Shown piece by piece: positions 13,727 to 21,633 of a stretch of DNA of 21,633 nucleotides (the first letter of the stretch is position 1; the number at the start of each line of letters is the position of its first letter). The notes beneath the pieces were generated by a model that was not told the DNA's origin, made no database searches, and was given only the letters and a program-made list of their open reading frames with translations. Both the position numbers and the translations under genes were made by a program. Origin of the DNA: UMGS1590 sp036303105. Its GTDB lineage: Bacteria > Bacillota > Peptococcia > Peptococcales > Peptococcaceae. The DNA lies in NCBI GenBank assembly GCA_036303105.1, contig JAXJBF010000115.1:1-21633 (forward strand), given 5' to 3'.

Positions 13727-15727
13727 TTATAGAATTAACCCGGCATCAAAACCAGTTTCAATTGCATGCTGCATATTAGATGCTTTCTTGCAGTCACCAA
13801 CATTAATCACTTCATAGCAACAATGACGGAAACTGTCTCTCTCTGTTTCTAATGGTTCTGTTCCAACGCAGACAATAACCGTATCTGCTTCAAGGAACTG
13901 CTTACCATTTTCATTCTGAATATATACACCATTATCAGTAATTTCAGTTGCAGTAGTATCCAAATAGGTTGTTACATTTTCTTTTTCCATAAATTGAAGA
14001 ATAGACATACGAATTGAAAGTTCCGCATTTCCAGCTTGGAAATGTGTCATTTCAACTACGCTGCAAGTATGCCCCATACCGCTCAAATGAATGGACAATT
14101 CACAACCAATATCGCCACCACCAACAATCACAACTTTTTTGCCAACTTCGTCTTCATGACCAAATACATTAAATGCCATAGTAGCTTTTTCAATACCAGG
14201 AATTGGTGGAATAATCTGTTTTGCACCAACTGCAACAATTGTGCTATCAGGATCAATATCCGCAATCATTTCTGGTGTAACTGTTGTTTCCAAATTAACA
14301 ATGATATTTAGATTCTTTCTTACCTGGCGTTCCAACCATTCATGATAATCTTTCATTTCTTTTTTAAACCACATACCATCAGAAAGAAGAGCTTGTCCAC
14401 CAAGTTTATCTGTTTTTTCATACAAAACTACTTCATGGCCTCTATTAGCTGCGCTTAAAGCTGCATTCATACCTGCTACACCACCACCGACAACAACAAC
14501 TTTTTTGCGACGTTCTGGAGCAGGAAATTTCTTCTTCGTAATTCCCTGCATGGATAATGGGTTGACTGCACAACGACGATCAAAACTTACCTCATCAGCC
14601 ATTACAAGTTCTTTACCTTTAATCTTTGATTTTCTACGACCATGATCCAGGCACATATTACAACGTAAGCAAGGACGAATATCTTCTTCATGACCAGATT
14701 TTACTTTATTAACCCAATTGTTATCTGCAATTGCTGCACGAGCAATTAAAACATAGTCTGCTTTCCCTTCCTCCAGCAGTTTTTCAGCTCGTTCAGGATT
14801 ACCAATAGCACCTACTGTACCAATTGGAATTTTAACTCCAGGCGTATTCTTAACAATTTCACTAGCATAAGCATTATGTTCTGTTGGGAAGAAACTTGTT
14901 GGAGTCATACGAGGACGACTGGTTACATCAATTCTCGTACCACAAGTGATGTGTATCATATCTACATAATCTTGTAAAAGCAAGACTTGCTGTGCAGCAT
15001 CTTCTGGCAAAATACCACCAGGCATTTCATCGTTACCAGTTAAACGTAATTCAATCAATAGATCATCGCCAATAACATCGCGTACTGCTTTTAAAACCAT
15101 TAACGGAAAACGACAACGATTTTCAACACTACCACCAAATTCATCGGTACGATGGTTTGTTAATGGTGACAGAAAATCATGGAATAACCAACCATGTGCC
15201 ATATGAATCATAATGCCGTCAAAGCCAGATCTACGTGCTAAATGTGCAAAATCAGTGCACAAATCAATAATATACTGCATGTCTTTTGCATCCATGCCTT
15301 TTACATGACGACCCTGATATTCAGAATCACTTGCACCAAGAAGCGGCAAATCCTTTCTAGTCAAACAACGTCCGCCATGAATCAATTCTGCAAAAGTCTT
15401 GCCATTATATGCATGAACCGAACGTTGCAACAAATGAAAATTCATATAATTACATTCTTTAGGGTTCATGTCAAAAACACCTTCATGACTACCTTCCGGC
15501 GGAATTTCCATGGGTAAGCAGACAGAAGAAAAACCACCACGAATAACGCCTGTCCAATAATCCACGCCAAAAGGATTGATTCTTCCATTATCCGCACCAC
15601 CGCCGGTAGCAACAATACCAACTGGCGCCATCATTACACGATTATTAAATACAAATTCATTTTTATGTCTTTTGATAACAAGTGGTTCAAACATCTTTGG
15701 ATATTTTTCTAGATAAGTCGCTTTCAT
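13727..15727 (-). CDS. FMN/4Fe-4S/FAD enoate-reductase-like oxidoreductase, copy 2
   Basis: A 666-residue paralog of the next gene with the same domain order, starting at ATG 15727 with an AAAGGAG site. It has AELIHGG, His175/His178 followed by Trp180 where YqjM-type enzymes have Tyr, cluster cysteines Cys353, Cys356, Cys359 and Cys386, FAD motif VVVVGGGVAG and NAD(P) motif VVIVGGGDIGCEL. The stretch around FLSPLTNHRTDEFGGS and the one around GGQALLSDGMWFKKEMK are nearly identical in both copies. They differ at a position near 263: copy 1 reads ITCAHRID and copy 2 ITCGTRID, replacing a His that may correspond to a catalytic His of FadH (tentative alignment). The pair may be two subunits of a hetero-oligomer or two enzymes for successive substrates. 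It follows the permease by 51 bases. Confidence 0.9.
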   Translation of the reverse strand: MKATYLEKYPKMFEPLVIKRHKNEFVFNNRVMMAPVGIVATGGGADNGRINPFGVDYWTGVIRGGFSSVCLPMEIPPEGSHEGVFDMNPKECNYMNFHLLQRSVHAYNGKTFAELIHGGRCLTRKDLPLLGASDSEYQGRHVKGMDAKDMQYIIDLCTDFAHLARRSGFDGIMIHMAHGWLFHDFLSPLTNHRTDEFGGSVENRCRFPLMVLKAVRDVIGDDLLIELRLTGNDEMPGGILPEDAAQQVLLLQDYVDMIHITCGTRIDVTSRPRMTPTSFFPTEHNAYASEIVKNTPGVKIPIGTVGAIGNPERAEKLLEEGKADYVLIARAAIADNNWVNKVKSGHEEDIRPCLRCNMCLDHGRRKSKIKGKELVMADEVSFDRRCAVNPLSMQGITKKKFPAPERRKKVVVVGGGVAGMNAALSAANRGHEVVLYEKTDKLGGQALLSDGMWFKKEMKDYHEWLERQVRKNLNIIVNLETTVTPEMIADIDPDSTIVAVGAKQIIPPIPGIEKATMAFNVFGHEDEVGKKVVIVGGGDIGCELSIHLSGMGHTCSVVEMTHFQAGNAELSIRMSILQFMEKENVTTYLDTTATEITDNGVYIQNENGKQFLEADTVIVCVGTEPLETERDSFRHCCYEVINVGDCKKASNMQHAIETGFDAGLIL

Positions 15728-15778
15728 AATATATAAACACTCCTTTATATAACTTCATATTATTGGATTTAAGATATT

Positions 15779-17230
15779 TTAAAATAGGATAGAACCTAAT
15801 CCAAAACCAAATACGAAAACAATGATCATGTTAAAGATGCAGAAAACAACACCATATTTGAAAACACTATTTCCTGGCACCCATTCTTTTTCTCCGGCCA
15901 TATAAGCTGTCGTAGAGGAAGCTGGAGGAGTAGCCAAACCAATTGCACCAGTCATTAATACACACATCATAACTGCAAGCATTTGAATATTTGCACCAGT
16001 ACTAATACCAACTGTATAAGCTAATGGAGTAAAAATCGCTAAAGTTGCCATATTGTTAGCAATGTTTGTCATAATCGTTGTCAACAGGATAATAATGATA
16101 ATGAATACAACAACACTCTTTCCTTCCACGATAGGTGCAACAATCTGCCCGATCCAAGCAATAATACCAGTTGAATCATCTTTGAATGCACCTGCAATTG
16201 TTAATGCAGAAGCAACCAATGACAATGCAGGCCATGCCATATCACGTGACATAATAACCTTAAAACCAATACCATCTTTAAAGTTAAAAAATACATATAA
16301 TGCTATATATAGCATCAAAATTCCATTAGTACCGATAGTCTTTAAGAAAGCTGTCAATCCCCAATCTGCAGGAGCAACATTTGGTAACAACATAATAATC
16401 AGTAAGACTATAAATGAGATCAGCACATATTTTTGTAATCCCGTTAATTTATCATTATTTTCGAATGTTTCAACGTTATTTTTAATAAGAGAAACATCCG
16501 GTTTAACAACTAATTTACAGAATAATAAAACTGTCACAATTGTTGCGACAAGCATAGCTGCCACGCACACAATATACGCAACATAATTGATATTTGTATC
16601 TCCAGATAAACTACTATAGGAACCAAAAACCATTGCAGGTCCAGCTTTAAAGGGTAATAATTGATAAGCCACACAACCAACCCAGTTTGCTGAAATAATC
16701 ATGTAAAGAGGCCATTTATCTCCTGGTTTAAACCCATACCTTTTACTAACTTCTTTAATTAATGGAACCATCATGATAAATGCGGGAGTTGCACTCAACA
16801 ACAAGTTTAAAATTATCATTACAATTAAGAGCATAAACGTTAGTGCATATGGTCTACCCTGTACAAATTTTAAACTAACAAGCTTATTTGCAATATAATC
16901 AGCAACTCCTGCAGAACTCAAAATTGCAGTAACTGCACAGAATAAGAAAATAAGAATAACCGTTGAATTACCAAAAGCAGACAATAACACATTGTCTATC
17001 GTGTCATATCCACAAACGCCCAACATAACCAATCCAAATAAGCTTGGCCAGATAACATCACAAAATAGCCAGCCATAAAGCATGGCACAAAAGACTCCCA
17101 GAATTCTTATGCCAAGAGGTGTTAATGGAGGAACATCTGGCACAAATAAGTAAAATATCGCTATAATAGCTAGCATAACTATAGTATGTACATAGTATGA
17201 TGTTTTGTTTTTACTTAATCTCATTAACAT
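15779..17230 (-). CDS. SLC13/DASS-type anion permease
   Basis: A 483-residue transporter with about eleven to thirteen membrane segments. It begins at ATG 17230, nine bases after an AAGGAA site; a GTG at 17239 would add three residues but overlaps that site. It shows the two-fold repeat typical of divalent-anion:Na+ symporters, with the conserved regions LLLSATPAFIMMVPL and NIANNMATLAIFTPLAYTVG, and ATPPASSTTAYMAG late in the chain. Many family members carry Ser-Asn-Thr in these loops; this protein reads SAT and ANN, a sign of a distinct subfamily. It would bring an organic anion, perhaps a carboxylate, into the cell and is the first gene of the operon with the two flavoenzymes, so its cargo is probably their substrate (inference). 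Confidence 0.87.
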   Translation of the reverse strand: MLMRLSKNKTSYYVHTIVMLAIIAIFYLFVPDVPPLTPLGIRILGVFCAMLYGWLFCDVIWPSLFGLVMLGVCGYDTIDNVLLSAFGNSTVILIFLFCAVTAILSSAGVADYIANKLVSLKFVQGRPYALTFMLLIVMIILNLLLSATPAFIMMVPLIKEVSKRYGFKPGDKWPLYMIISANWVGCVAYQLLPFKAGPAMVFGSYSSLSGDTNINYVAYIVCVAAMLVATIVTVLLFCKLVVKPDVSLIKNNVETFENNDKLTGLQKYVLISFIVLLIIMLLPNVAPADWGLTAFLKTIGTNGILMLYIALYVFFNFKDGIGFKVIMSRDMAWPALSLVASALTIAGAFKDDSTGIIAWIGQIVAPIVEGKSVVVFIIIIILLTTIMTNIANNMATLAIFTPLAYTVGISTGANIQMLAVMMCVLMTGAIGLATPPASSTTAYMAGEKEWVPGNSVFKYGVVFCIFNMIIVFVFGFGLGSILF

Positions 17231-17539
17231 ATTGCACACTTCCTTGCAATTTCTGAATTATGTACGCGGTTTTGAAGGCCTTACTTAAACCACACATTTA
17301 TTATATGGATTGTATAAATCAATGTAAAATACAAAGTATAAAATGAACTTATATATCAATTCTTTTATATATTATATTTTATTTATGCCAAGCCAGTGCA
17401 AATAATATATATTTGACTAAGAACTTTATTTTTCTATTATTCTTACGTTGTAAATCATTTATTTTTTTTATATAATTATATTGACAACGAGTACTGACAG
17501 CTTTTTAGCCATTATTTTTGGGAAGGAAGTGCATTCCAA
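17231..17539. other. AT-rich divergent regulatory region between permease operon and LysR gene
   Basis: A 309-base intergenic stretch with long A/T runs and no ORF. It holds the operon promoter and LysR-type dyad described separately. For the rightward LysR gene, TTGACA at 17481-17486 is a perfect -35, but no convincing -10 lies 16-18 bases after it (TTAGCC or TTTAGC only). Confidence 0.6.
17300..17328 (-). promoter_or_regulatory. Promoter of the permease-flavoenzyme operon with embedded LysR-type box
   Basis: On the minus strand TTTACA (17323-17328) and TATAAT (17300-17305) are 17 bases apart. Nearly all of the dyad ATTG-N7-CAAT (17309-17323), which contains a T-N11-A LysR motif, falls in the spacer and touches the -35. 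A regulator bound there would block or re-shape polymerase binding. Control by the adjacent LysR protein is inferred from position. Confidence 0.65.
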
Positions 17540-18478
17540 ATGCAATTGAATCATTTGGTATACTTTTTAGAGGTTGTTAATGAAAGATCTATTAGTAAAG
17601 CTGCTCATAAATTACATATTTCTCAACCCTCTTTATCAATCACTATCAAAAATATTGAACACGAATTAGGACAGCCTCTTTTAAAACGAACAAAATACGG
17701 AGTGATTCCTACCGCTTTTGGACTACAAGTTTTTAACGATTTTAATGAATTCAAACAAAAGATGGATGCATGGTATCCACAAAAGAATATCTCAAATCTC
17801 CCATTAAATGGTTCTGTCTATTTTAATGTAATGCCAAGTGCAAGTGACTTTTTTTATAAAAATATCATTTTTCCTTTCAACGAAATGCATCCCGATGTAA
17901 AATTTTATCAATCGAACGCTTTTCTTCATTCAATCATCAATGATCTTTCAAATACTCCTTCAAATATTGCCATACTTTCAATTTCAAAAAATCTTGAAGC
18001 TCAAACGTTAGCTTTAGTTGCAAAGCAAGGTTGGCACTATAAACATATTTTTACTGATAAACGTGTTTTGGCAATTAGCACTAAACACGCTTTTTCGCAA
18101 AAAGAACTACTTCAGCAAGCAGATTTAAAAGAGTTAGCTTTAGTCTATTATTCCTATCAAAATGACACAATTTCAGAACAATACGTTGATTATTTTTCAA
18201 CTTCCTATCGTGTTGGCTCATATAACGACATTTTAATGTTTCTTTTGCAGGGGAAAGCAGTCTGGCTACCATTACAATATATTTCTAATTTAAAACACTA
18301 TGTAACAGAAGAACTGCTAAAATTCTATCCAATCCCTGTTTCTTCTATATCTGATGAAGTACCTGTTTATGTCATCTTTACTAATACATTAGGAAAAAGT
18401 GAACAAGCTTTTCTTGACTATCTTATCCAATATTTCAATAAATTCAAAAATCAATTATGTAGTACAACATACCAATAA
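17540..18478 (+). CDS. LysR-type transcriptional regulator
   Basis: A 312-residue regulator. Residues 1-60 are the winged helix-turn-helix of the family (NHLVYFLEVVNERSISKAA, HISQPSLSITIKNIEHELGQPLLKR). Residues 90-300 are the two-lobed periplasmic-binding-protein-like effector domain. It has a GGAAGGAAG site about ten bases before ATG 17540. LysR proteins usually control the gene set that diverges from them, here the permease and flavoenzymes, in response to a pathway metabolite. The gene is AT-rich like the operon it faces. No strong terminator is visible after it; only an A/T-only hairpin occurs near 18500. Confidence 0.92.
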   Translation: MQLNHLVYFLEVVNERSISKAAHKLHISQPSLSITIKNIEHELGQPLLKRTKYGVIPTAFGLQVFNDFNEFKQKMDAWYPQKNISNLPLNGSVYFNVMPSASDFFYKNIIFPFNEMHPDVKFYQSNAFLHSIINDLSNTPSNIAILSISKNLEAQTLALVAKQGWHYKHIFTDKRVLAISTKHAFSQKELLQQADLKELALVYYSYQNDTISEQYVDYFSTSYRVGSYNDILMFLLQGKAVWLPLQYISNLKHYVTEELLKFYPIPVSSISDEVPVYVIFTNTLGKSEQAFLDYLIQYFNKFKNQLCSTTYQ

Positions 18479-18620
18479 TTAAAAAAATGTCCCCCTTGAT
18501 TAAACTTCTTTTTAATTTATCATCATTTTTTCATCAAATTTACATGATTTTTATGGCTTTTCTTTGCCAATTCCCCTACACTAATATGAGGCAATTATTT
18601 CATATAAAGGGACGGACATC

Positions 18621-19859
18621 ATGGGATCATTTAAACTGACAAAATTAGAACGCAACTGGATTTTTTACGACGTGGGCAATTCGGCATTCACGTTGTTGAT
18701 TACAACCATCATGCCAATCTATTTTAATAGCCTGGCTGAAAATGCAGGGTTATCAAGTGTGGAATATTTGGCTTATTGGGGGTATGCAGCATCAATTGTC
18801 ACATTGATTGTTGCTGTAATGGGGCCTACATTCGGCACGTTGGCAGACACGCGCGGCTACAAAAAGCCGATCTTTATTCTCTTTCTGGCAATTGGCTTGG
18901 TTGGCTGTGTAGCACTAGGTTTTTCAAGTGATTGGCTGATTTTTCTGGTCATCTTCATCATTGCCAAGACTGGCTATTCGGCAAGTTTGATCTTTTATGA
19001 TTCCATGCTTTCCGATGTCACCACACACAGCCGCATGGATATGGTTTCTTCGAGCGGCTATGCCTGGGGATATATTGGCAGTTGTGCCCCCTTCATTCTG
19101 TCACTGGTACTGGTACTCGGCGGCGGCGCTGTAGGCATTTCTGTCACTTTGGGCATGAAGCTGGCCTTCTGTATCACGGCAGCTTGGTGGTTGATATTCA
19201 CGTTGCCGCTGTTAAAAAGCTACGAACAAAAACATTTTGTCGAAAAACATAGTCATGCCATTCGTGAAAGTTTTGTGCGTTTGGGGCGCACTTTCAAGAA
19301 TGTAAAGGCAGAAAAGAAGGTTTTCTTTTTCCTCTTGGCCTTCTTTTTCTACATCGATGGTGTGTATACCATCATCGATATGGCCACTGCCTATGGCACT
19401 GCTCTCGGTCTGGATAGTACCGGGCTTTTATTGGCACTATTGGTGACGCAAATTGTTGCTTTTCCTTTTGCCATTCTTTTCGGTCGCCTGGCTGGTCGTT
19501 ACGCCACAGCAAAACTCATCACTATTTGCATCATTGCCTATTTTGGCATTGCTGTGTTTGCTGTCTTTTTGACACACCAATGGCAATTCTGGGTGCTGGC
19601 CGTCCTTGTTGGTATGTTTCAAGGCGGCATCCAGGCACTTTCACGCTCTTATTTCACACGCATCATTCCACCAAAGCAGTCTGGTGAATATTTTGGACTC
19701 ATGGATATTTGCGGCAAAGGCGCTTCTTTCATGGGCACCACCCTTGTCAGCGCTGTCAGCCAAATGACAGGCGACATCAATACTGGCGTCGGTATGATCG
19801 CCCTGCTCTTTATTGTGGGCATGATTTTTTTCCAAATCACTGTGCGCATTCATGATTAA
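18621..19859 (+). CDS. MFS transporter, UMF1 (Atg22-like) family
   Basis: A 412-residue permease with about twelve membrane segments and an AAAGGGACGG ribosome site. The start ERNWIFYDVGNSAFTLLI is the hallmark of the UMF1/Atg22 branch of the major facilitator superfamily. GTLADTRGYKKP is the loop after segment 2, and GMFQGGIQALSRSYFTRIIPPKQSGEYFGL matches the conserved late region. In yeast Atg22 exports amino acids from the vacuole; bacterial members are mostly uncharacterised, so the substrate is unknown. It is a single-gene unit that ends at a bidirectional terminator shared with the convergent nuclease gene. Confidence 0.92.
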   Translation: MGSFKLTKLERNWIFYDVGNSAFTLLITTIMPIYFNSLAENAGLSSVEYLAYWGYAASIVTLIVAVMGPTFGTLADTRGYKKPIFILFLAIGLVGCVALGFSSDWLIFLVIFIIAKTGYSASLIFYDSMLSDVTTHSRMDMVSSSGYAWGYIGSCAPFILSLVLVLGGGAVGISVTLGMKLAFCITAAWWLIFTLPLLKSYEQKHFVEKHSHAIRESFVRLGRTFKNVKAEKKVFFFLLAFFFYIDGVYTIIDMATAYGTALGLDSTGLLLALLVTQIVAFPFAILFGRLAGRYATAKLITICIIAYFGIAVFAVFLTHQWQFWVLAVLVGMFQGGIQALSRSYFTRIIPPKQSGEYFGLMDICGKGASFMGTTLVSAVSQMTGDINTGVGMIALLFIVGMIFFQITVRIHD

Positions 19860-19863
19860 CAAC

Positions 19864-19901
19864 AAAAATGCACCGTTTCTTATATGAAACGGTGCATTTT
19901 T
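19864..19901. terminator. Bidirectional terminator between MFS and nuclease genes
   Basis: AAAAATGCACCGTTTC (19864-19879) and GAAACGGTGCATTTTT (19886-19901) are exact inverse complements with a six-base loop and A/T tracts on both sides. Its edge touches the stop codon of the minus-strand nuclease gene. Confidence 0.9.
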
Positions 19902-20866
19902 TACGGGTTACAATTGCCGCAAGGGCTGTATCCCTGGTCGATCAAGCTTTGACGCGTGGCGTTGACTTCCTGAGGATCTTTCATCTGTGCCACACTGCTG
20001 CAATCGGGTTTATGGAATTTTTTCGAATTGGTATTGAGGACATAGGTCTGTGTTTGCTCAGTAGTAGGTGCATTGCTGTTCCCACTGTTCACTTCATTAA
20101 CAGTGGTCTCCCAACTGTCGCCGCTGGTGTAATCAATGGTGATGCCTGGCTGTGCATTGTATGCGTAAACACAGTAACAAATGCCTTCGCCTTCATCTTC
20201 TACCGAATATCCTTCCATGAGCACGCCGCTGGCAACAAGGTTGGCACCTTCGAAAATCGGCGTTACCCGATAAAGCACATGATTGCCGGTCTCTTTCACA
20301 TAATCGGCCACCATATTTTCAAAAGGCAGCATGCCTTCCATATTGAGCGCACGCGTACCAGTGATCAGGTTCTGTGTGTTGGCATTTTCACCCGTCAACT
20401 GATAGCCAATCAAATGGCAGCGGTTGTAAAGATATTTTCCATCTACATTGTCGTATTTCACTGTATGCCAGCCGCTCGGCTTCACCTGCCCAATGCTGCC
20501 GCGTTCTTCTGTCGGCATCAAATCCTGCCCCACACAGGCAAACGCAACACCACAGCGCCCGTAACCGTCTAATGATGCGTACGACTCAAACGACTCTGTC
20601 GTCAGATCTGCCGCTATAAAATAGGGCACATTATCGTGCACCGCCACATAAGCTGCACCATCATAAGCCGGTACGTCTGCCAAAGAAAATTCGGCATCCG
20701 CTGTCTGCGGCAGCGTTGCATCATCTGCATTGGCAGGCTGAGCCGTTTCTGACACCTGCTCGCCTGTTGCTGACGAATCCACCTGTGTGCCATCGCAGGC
20801 TGTCAAAAGGCTCAGGCTCAGCAGCACACTCAGCAGCAAGGCTATAATTTTAGAAGAGTGTTTCAT
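19901..20866 (-). CDS. DNA/RNA non-specific endonuclease lipoprotein with C-terminal metal-binding motif
   Basis: A 321-residue exported nuclease. Residues 1-24 are a lipoprotein signal peptide with the lipobox LTAC (lipidated Cys24), then a low-complexity acidic linker to about 65. The nuclease core (about 70-240) is of the EndA/NucA-like beta-beta-alpha-metal type: YLYNRCHLIGYQLTG has Asn148-Arg149-Cys150-His151 in place of the usual Asp-Arg-Gly-His, with catalytic His151, and NTQNLITGT supplies the metal-binding Asn166. The last 50 residues (KKFHKPDCSSV and GYSPCGNCNP, with His285, Cys289, Cys316 and Cys319) look like the small zinc-binding tail found after some secreted nucleases. It could degrade or process extracellular DNA for food or uptake. 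It overlaps the preceding gene by ATGA and is translationally coupled. Confidence 0.9.
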   Translation of the reverse strand: MKHSSKIIALLLSVLLSLSLLTACDGTQVDSSATGEQVSETAQPANADDATLPQTADAEFSLADVPAYDGAAYVAVHDNVPYFIAADLTTESFESYASLDGYGRCGVAFACVGQDLMPTEERGSIGQVKPSGWHTVKYDNVDGKYLYNRCHLIGYQLTGENANTQNLITGTRALNMEGMLPFENMVADYVKETGNHVLYRVTPIFEGANLVASGVLMEGYSVEDEGEGICYCVYAYNAQPGITIDYTSGDSWETTVNEVNSGNSNAPTTEQTQTYVLNTNSKKFHKPDCSSVAQMKDPQEVNATRQSLIDQGYSPCGNCNP

Positions 20867-21270
20867 CGATCGTAAACCTCCCGTGTAATGATATCGTGTG
20901 AATGACCAGGGAAATCAACCCTTTCTACGCAGCGCCATTCTGCATCCGTCAGTGCAAGGTCAAAGTATTGATCCGCCGGATAGACGCGGTGCCAACGGTA
21001 GACAATCACACGCGCAATCCGCTTCACAAAAGGTGCTACTGCCTGATCCTCCACAACACACACTGCTTGCTCCGGTGCTTCGCTCAAAAAATGCGGCGAC
21101 ACATGCACATTGTCTGCCCCTGCAAACATCGGCGCCGAATAGGCACTCATCCACAATGGATGCCCCTGTGCCTGCAAAAGAATATCCTCAACCACCACAC
21201 GATCGCGACTTTGCCGACGATGGTTAAACATCATGCCATCGCGCTCATCCAAACAAACAATAATCTCCAC
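20863..21270 (-). CDS. Small conserved protein of unknown function, sometimes labelled ribonuclease Z
   Basis: A 135-residue cytoplasmic protein. It starts with GTG 21270, seven bases after an AAGGGGG site. Motifs seen are VCLDERDGMMFNHRRQSRDR at the N-terminus, LWMSAYSAPMF, a V-C-V-V-E-D segment, IVYRWHRVYPADQYFD and FPGHSHDIITREVYD at the C-terminus. I recall this pattern from many Bacillota genomes as a short family often misnamed ribonuclease Z, although it lacks the metallo-beta-lactamase HxHxDH motif. Its four-base overlap with the nuclease gene suggests a conserved two-gene unit and a partner role, such as immunity or regulation of the nuclease; that is inference. Confidence 0.75.
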   Translation of the reverse strand: MEIIVCLDERDGMMFNHRRQSRDRVVVEDILLQAQGHPLWMSAYSAPMFAGADNVHVSPHFLSEAPEQAVCVVEDQAVAPFVKRIARVIVYRWHRVYPADQYFDLALTDAEWRCVERVDFPGHSHDIITREVYDR

Positions 21271-21366
21271 TGTCCATCCCCCTTCTATTCCACGAATACA
21301 CGCATTATACCATACACGCTCAGCAATAAACTATGTGATTTAATATTGCGACAATGATAAAATGCA

Positions 21367-21395
21367 TTGACATTTATTATTATTCGATGCATAAT
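21367..21395 (+). promoter_or_regulatory. Promoter upstream of glnA
   Basis: Consensus TTGACA (21367-21372) and CATAAT (21390-21395) are 17 bases apart. Transcription would begin near 21402, only a few bases before the hairpin at 21405. Confidence 0.72.
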
Positions 21396-21404
21396 ATAAC
21401 CATC

Positions 21405-21452
21405 GAGAGCAAGGGTGTTCCGAATAAATGGTTACCCCTTGCTCTCTTTTTT
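21405..21452 (+). terminator. Leader terminator (attenuator) in front of glnA
   Basis: GAGAGCAAGGG (21405-21415) pairs with CCCTTGCTCTC (21436-21446), followed by six T. No plus-strand gene lies just upstream for it to terminate: the last one ends at 19859 and has its own terminator. It therefore most likely stops transcripts from the glnA promoter unless relieved by a factor. Confidence 0.75.
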
Positions 21453-21492
21453 ATTTATCAATTATTATCCATCGCAGTAAAGGAGACTTGTC

Positions 21493-21633
21493 ATGAATAA
21501 ATATTCAAAAGAAGACATCATCCGCCTCGTTGAAGAAAACGACGTTGAATTCATCCGTATGCAGTTCACCGATATTTTTGGCCAGCTGAAAAATGTTGCC
21601 ATTACTTCAGCTCAGCTTGAAAAAGCCCTTAAC
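21493..21633 (+). CDS. glnA: Glutamine synthetase type I, N-terminal part (cut by window end)
   Basis: The first 47 codons after AAGGAGACTT and ATG 21493. The sequence YSKEDIIRLVEENDVEFIRM, then QFTDIFGQLKNVAI, is the N-terminal beta-Grasp region of GSI-type glutamine synthetase, which makes glutamine from glutamate, ammonia and ATP. The Firmicutes GSI-alpha start (FIRMQFTDIFG) fits well. The catalytic domain lies outside the window. A terminator-type leader between promoter and gene suggests control by antitermination. Confidence 0.9.
   Translation, partial: MNKYSKEDIIRLVEENDVEFIRMQFTDIFGQLKNVAITSAQLEKALN

Noticed and set aside
17481..17515. Complete promoter for the LysR gene at TTGACA
   Set aside because: The -35 is perfect but there is no acceptable -10 at 16-18 bases; CATTAT comes 23 bases after it.
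19868..20572. Long 234-codon plus-strand ORF over the nuclease gene
   Set aside because: It is antisense to a clear lipoprotein nuclease, starts within the bidirectional terminator, and has no family resemblance.

Overview
The window suggests a low- to mid-GC member of the Bacillota, perhaps a Negativicutes-like gut anaerobe. The grounds are strong AGGAGG-type ribosome sites, an AgrB/AgrD cyclic-peptide system, a methionyl-tRNA synthetase tail, a GSI-type glutamine synthetase start, and iron-sulfur flavoenzymes typical of anaerobes. The genus cannot be fixed from the sequence. I see no tRNA, rRNA, CRISPR array, transposase or integrase.

Layout. (1) Positions 1-437 hold the 3' end of a tRNA-binding-domain gene (probably metG) and its terminator. 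(2) Positions 541-5521 hold a complete agr-type quorum-sensing locus: histidine kinase and LytTR response regulator on the minus strand, divergent from agrB and a short agrD, followed by two exported proteins. (3) Positions 5585-7803 carry an orphan HicB-like protein and a large polytopic membrane protein. (4) At 7804-7878 a second, isolated and decayed copy of the last 24 codons of the metG-like gene appears, so the accessory block 321-7803 lies between two copies of the same gene tail. (5) Positions 8156-9983 carry a small membrane-anchored coiled-coil protein, a phosphoribosyltransferase and a DJ-1/PfpI protein. (6) A sodium:solute symporter (10040-11491, minus) converges on the DJ-1 gene. 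(7) Positions 11713-17230 (minus) form an operon of an SLC13-type anion permease and two tandem paralogous FMN/4Fe-4S/FAD enoate-reductase-like enzymes. A LysR regulator (17540-18478) diverges from it, and the operon promoter contains a T-N11-A dyad between its -35 and -10. (8) A UMF1-type MFS transporter converges on a two-gene unit of a small conserved protein and a nuclease lipoprotein. (9) At the right edge, glnA starts behind a promoter that runs straight into a strong terminator hairpin.

How the genes may work together. AgrB would process AgrD into a thiolactone peptide, predicted ring Cys-His-Met-Pro-Tyr, sensed by the kinase and relayed to the regulator, which could bind the two GTTTA repeats before agrB. 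The two secreted proteins just downstream are candidate outputs. In the second module the permease would import an organic anion that the two flavoenzymes reduce at a C=C bond with NAD(P)H, under LysR control; the substrate is unknown.

Most interesting points: the unlisted agrD, the duplicated metG tail flanking the agr segment, the Tyr-to-Trp change shared by both flavoenzymes, and the terminator-type leader of glnA.
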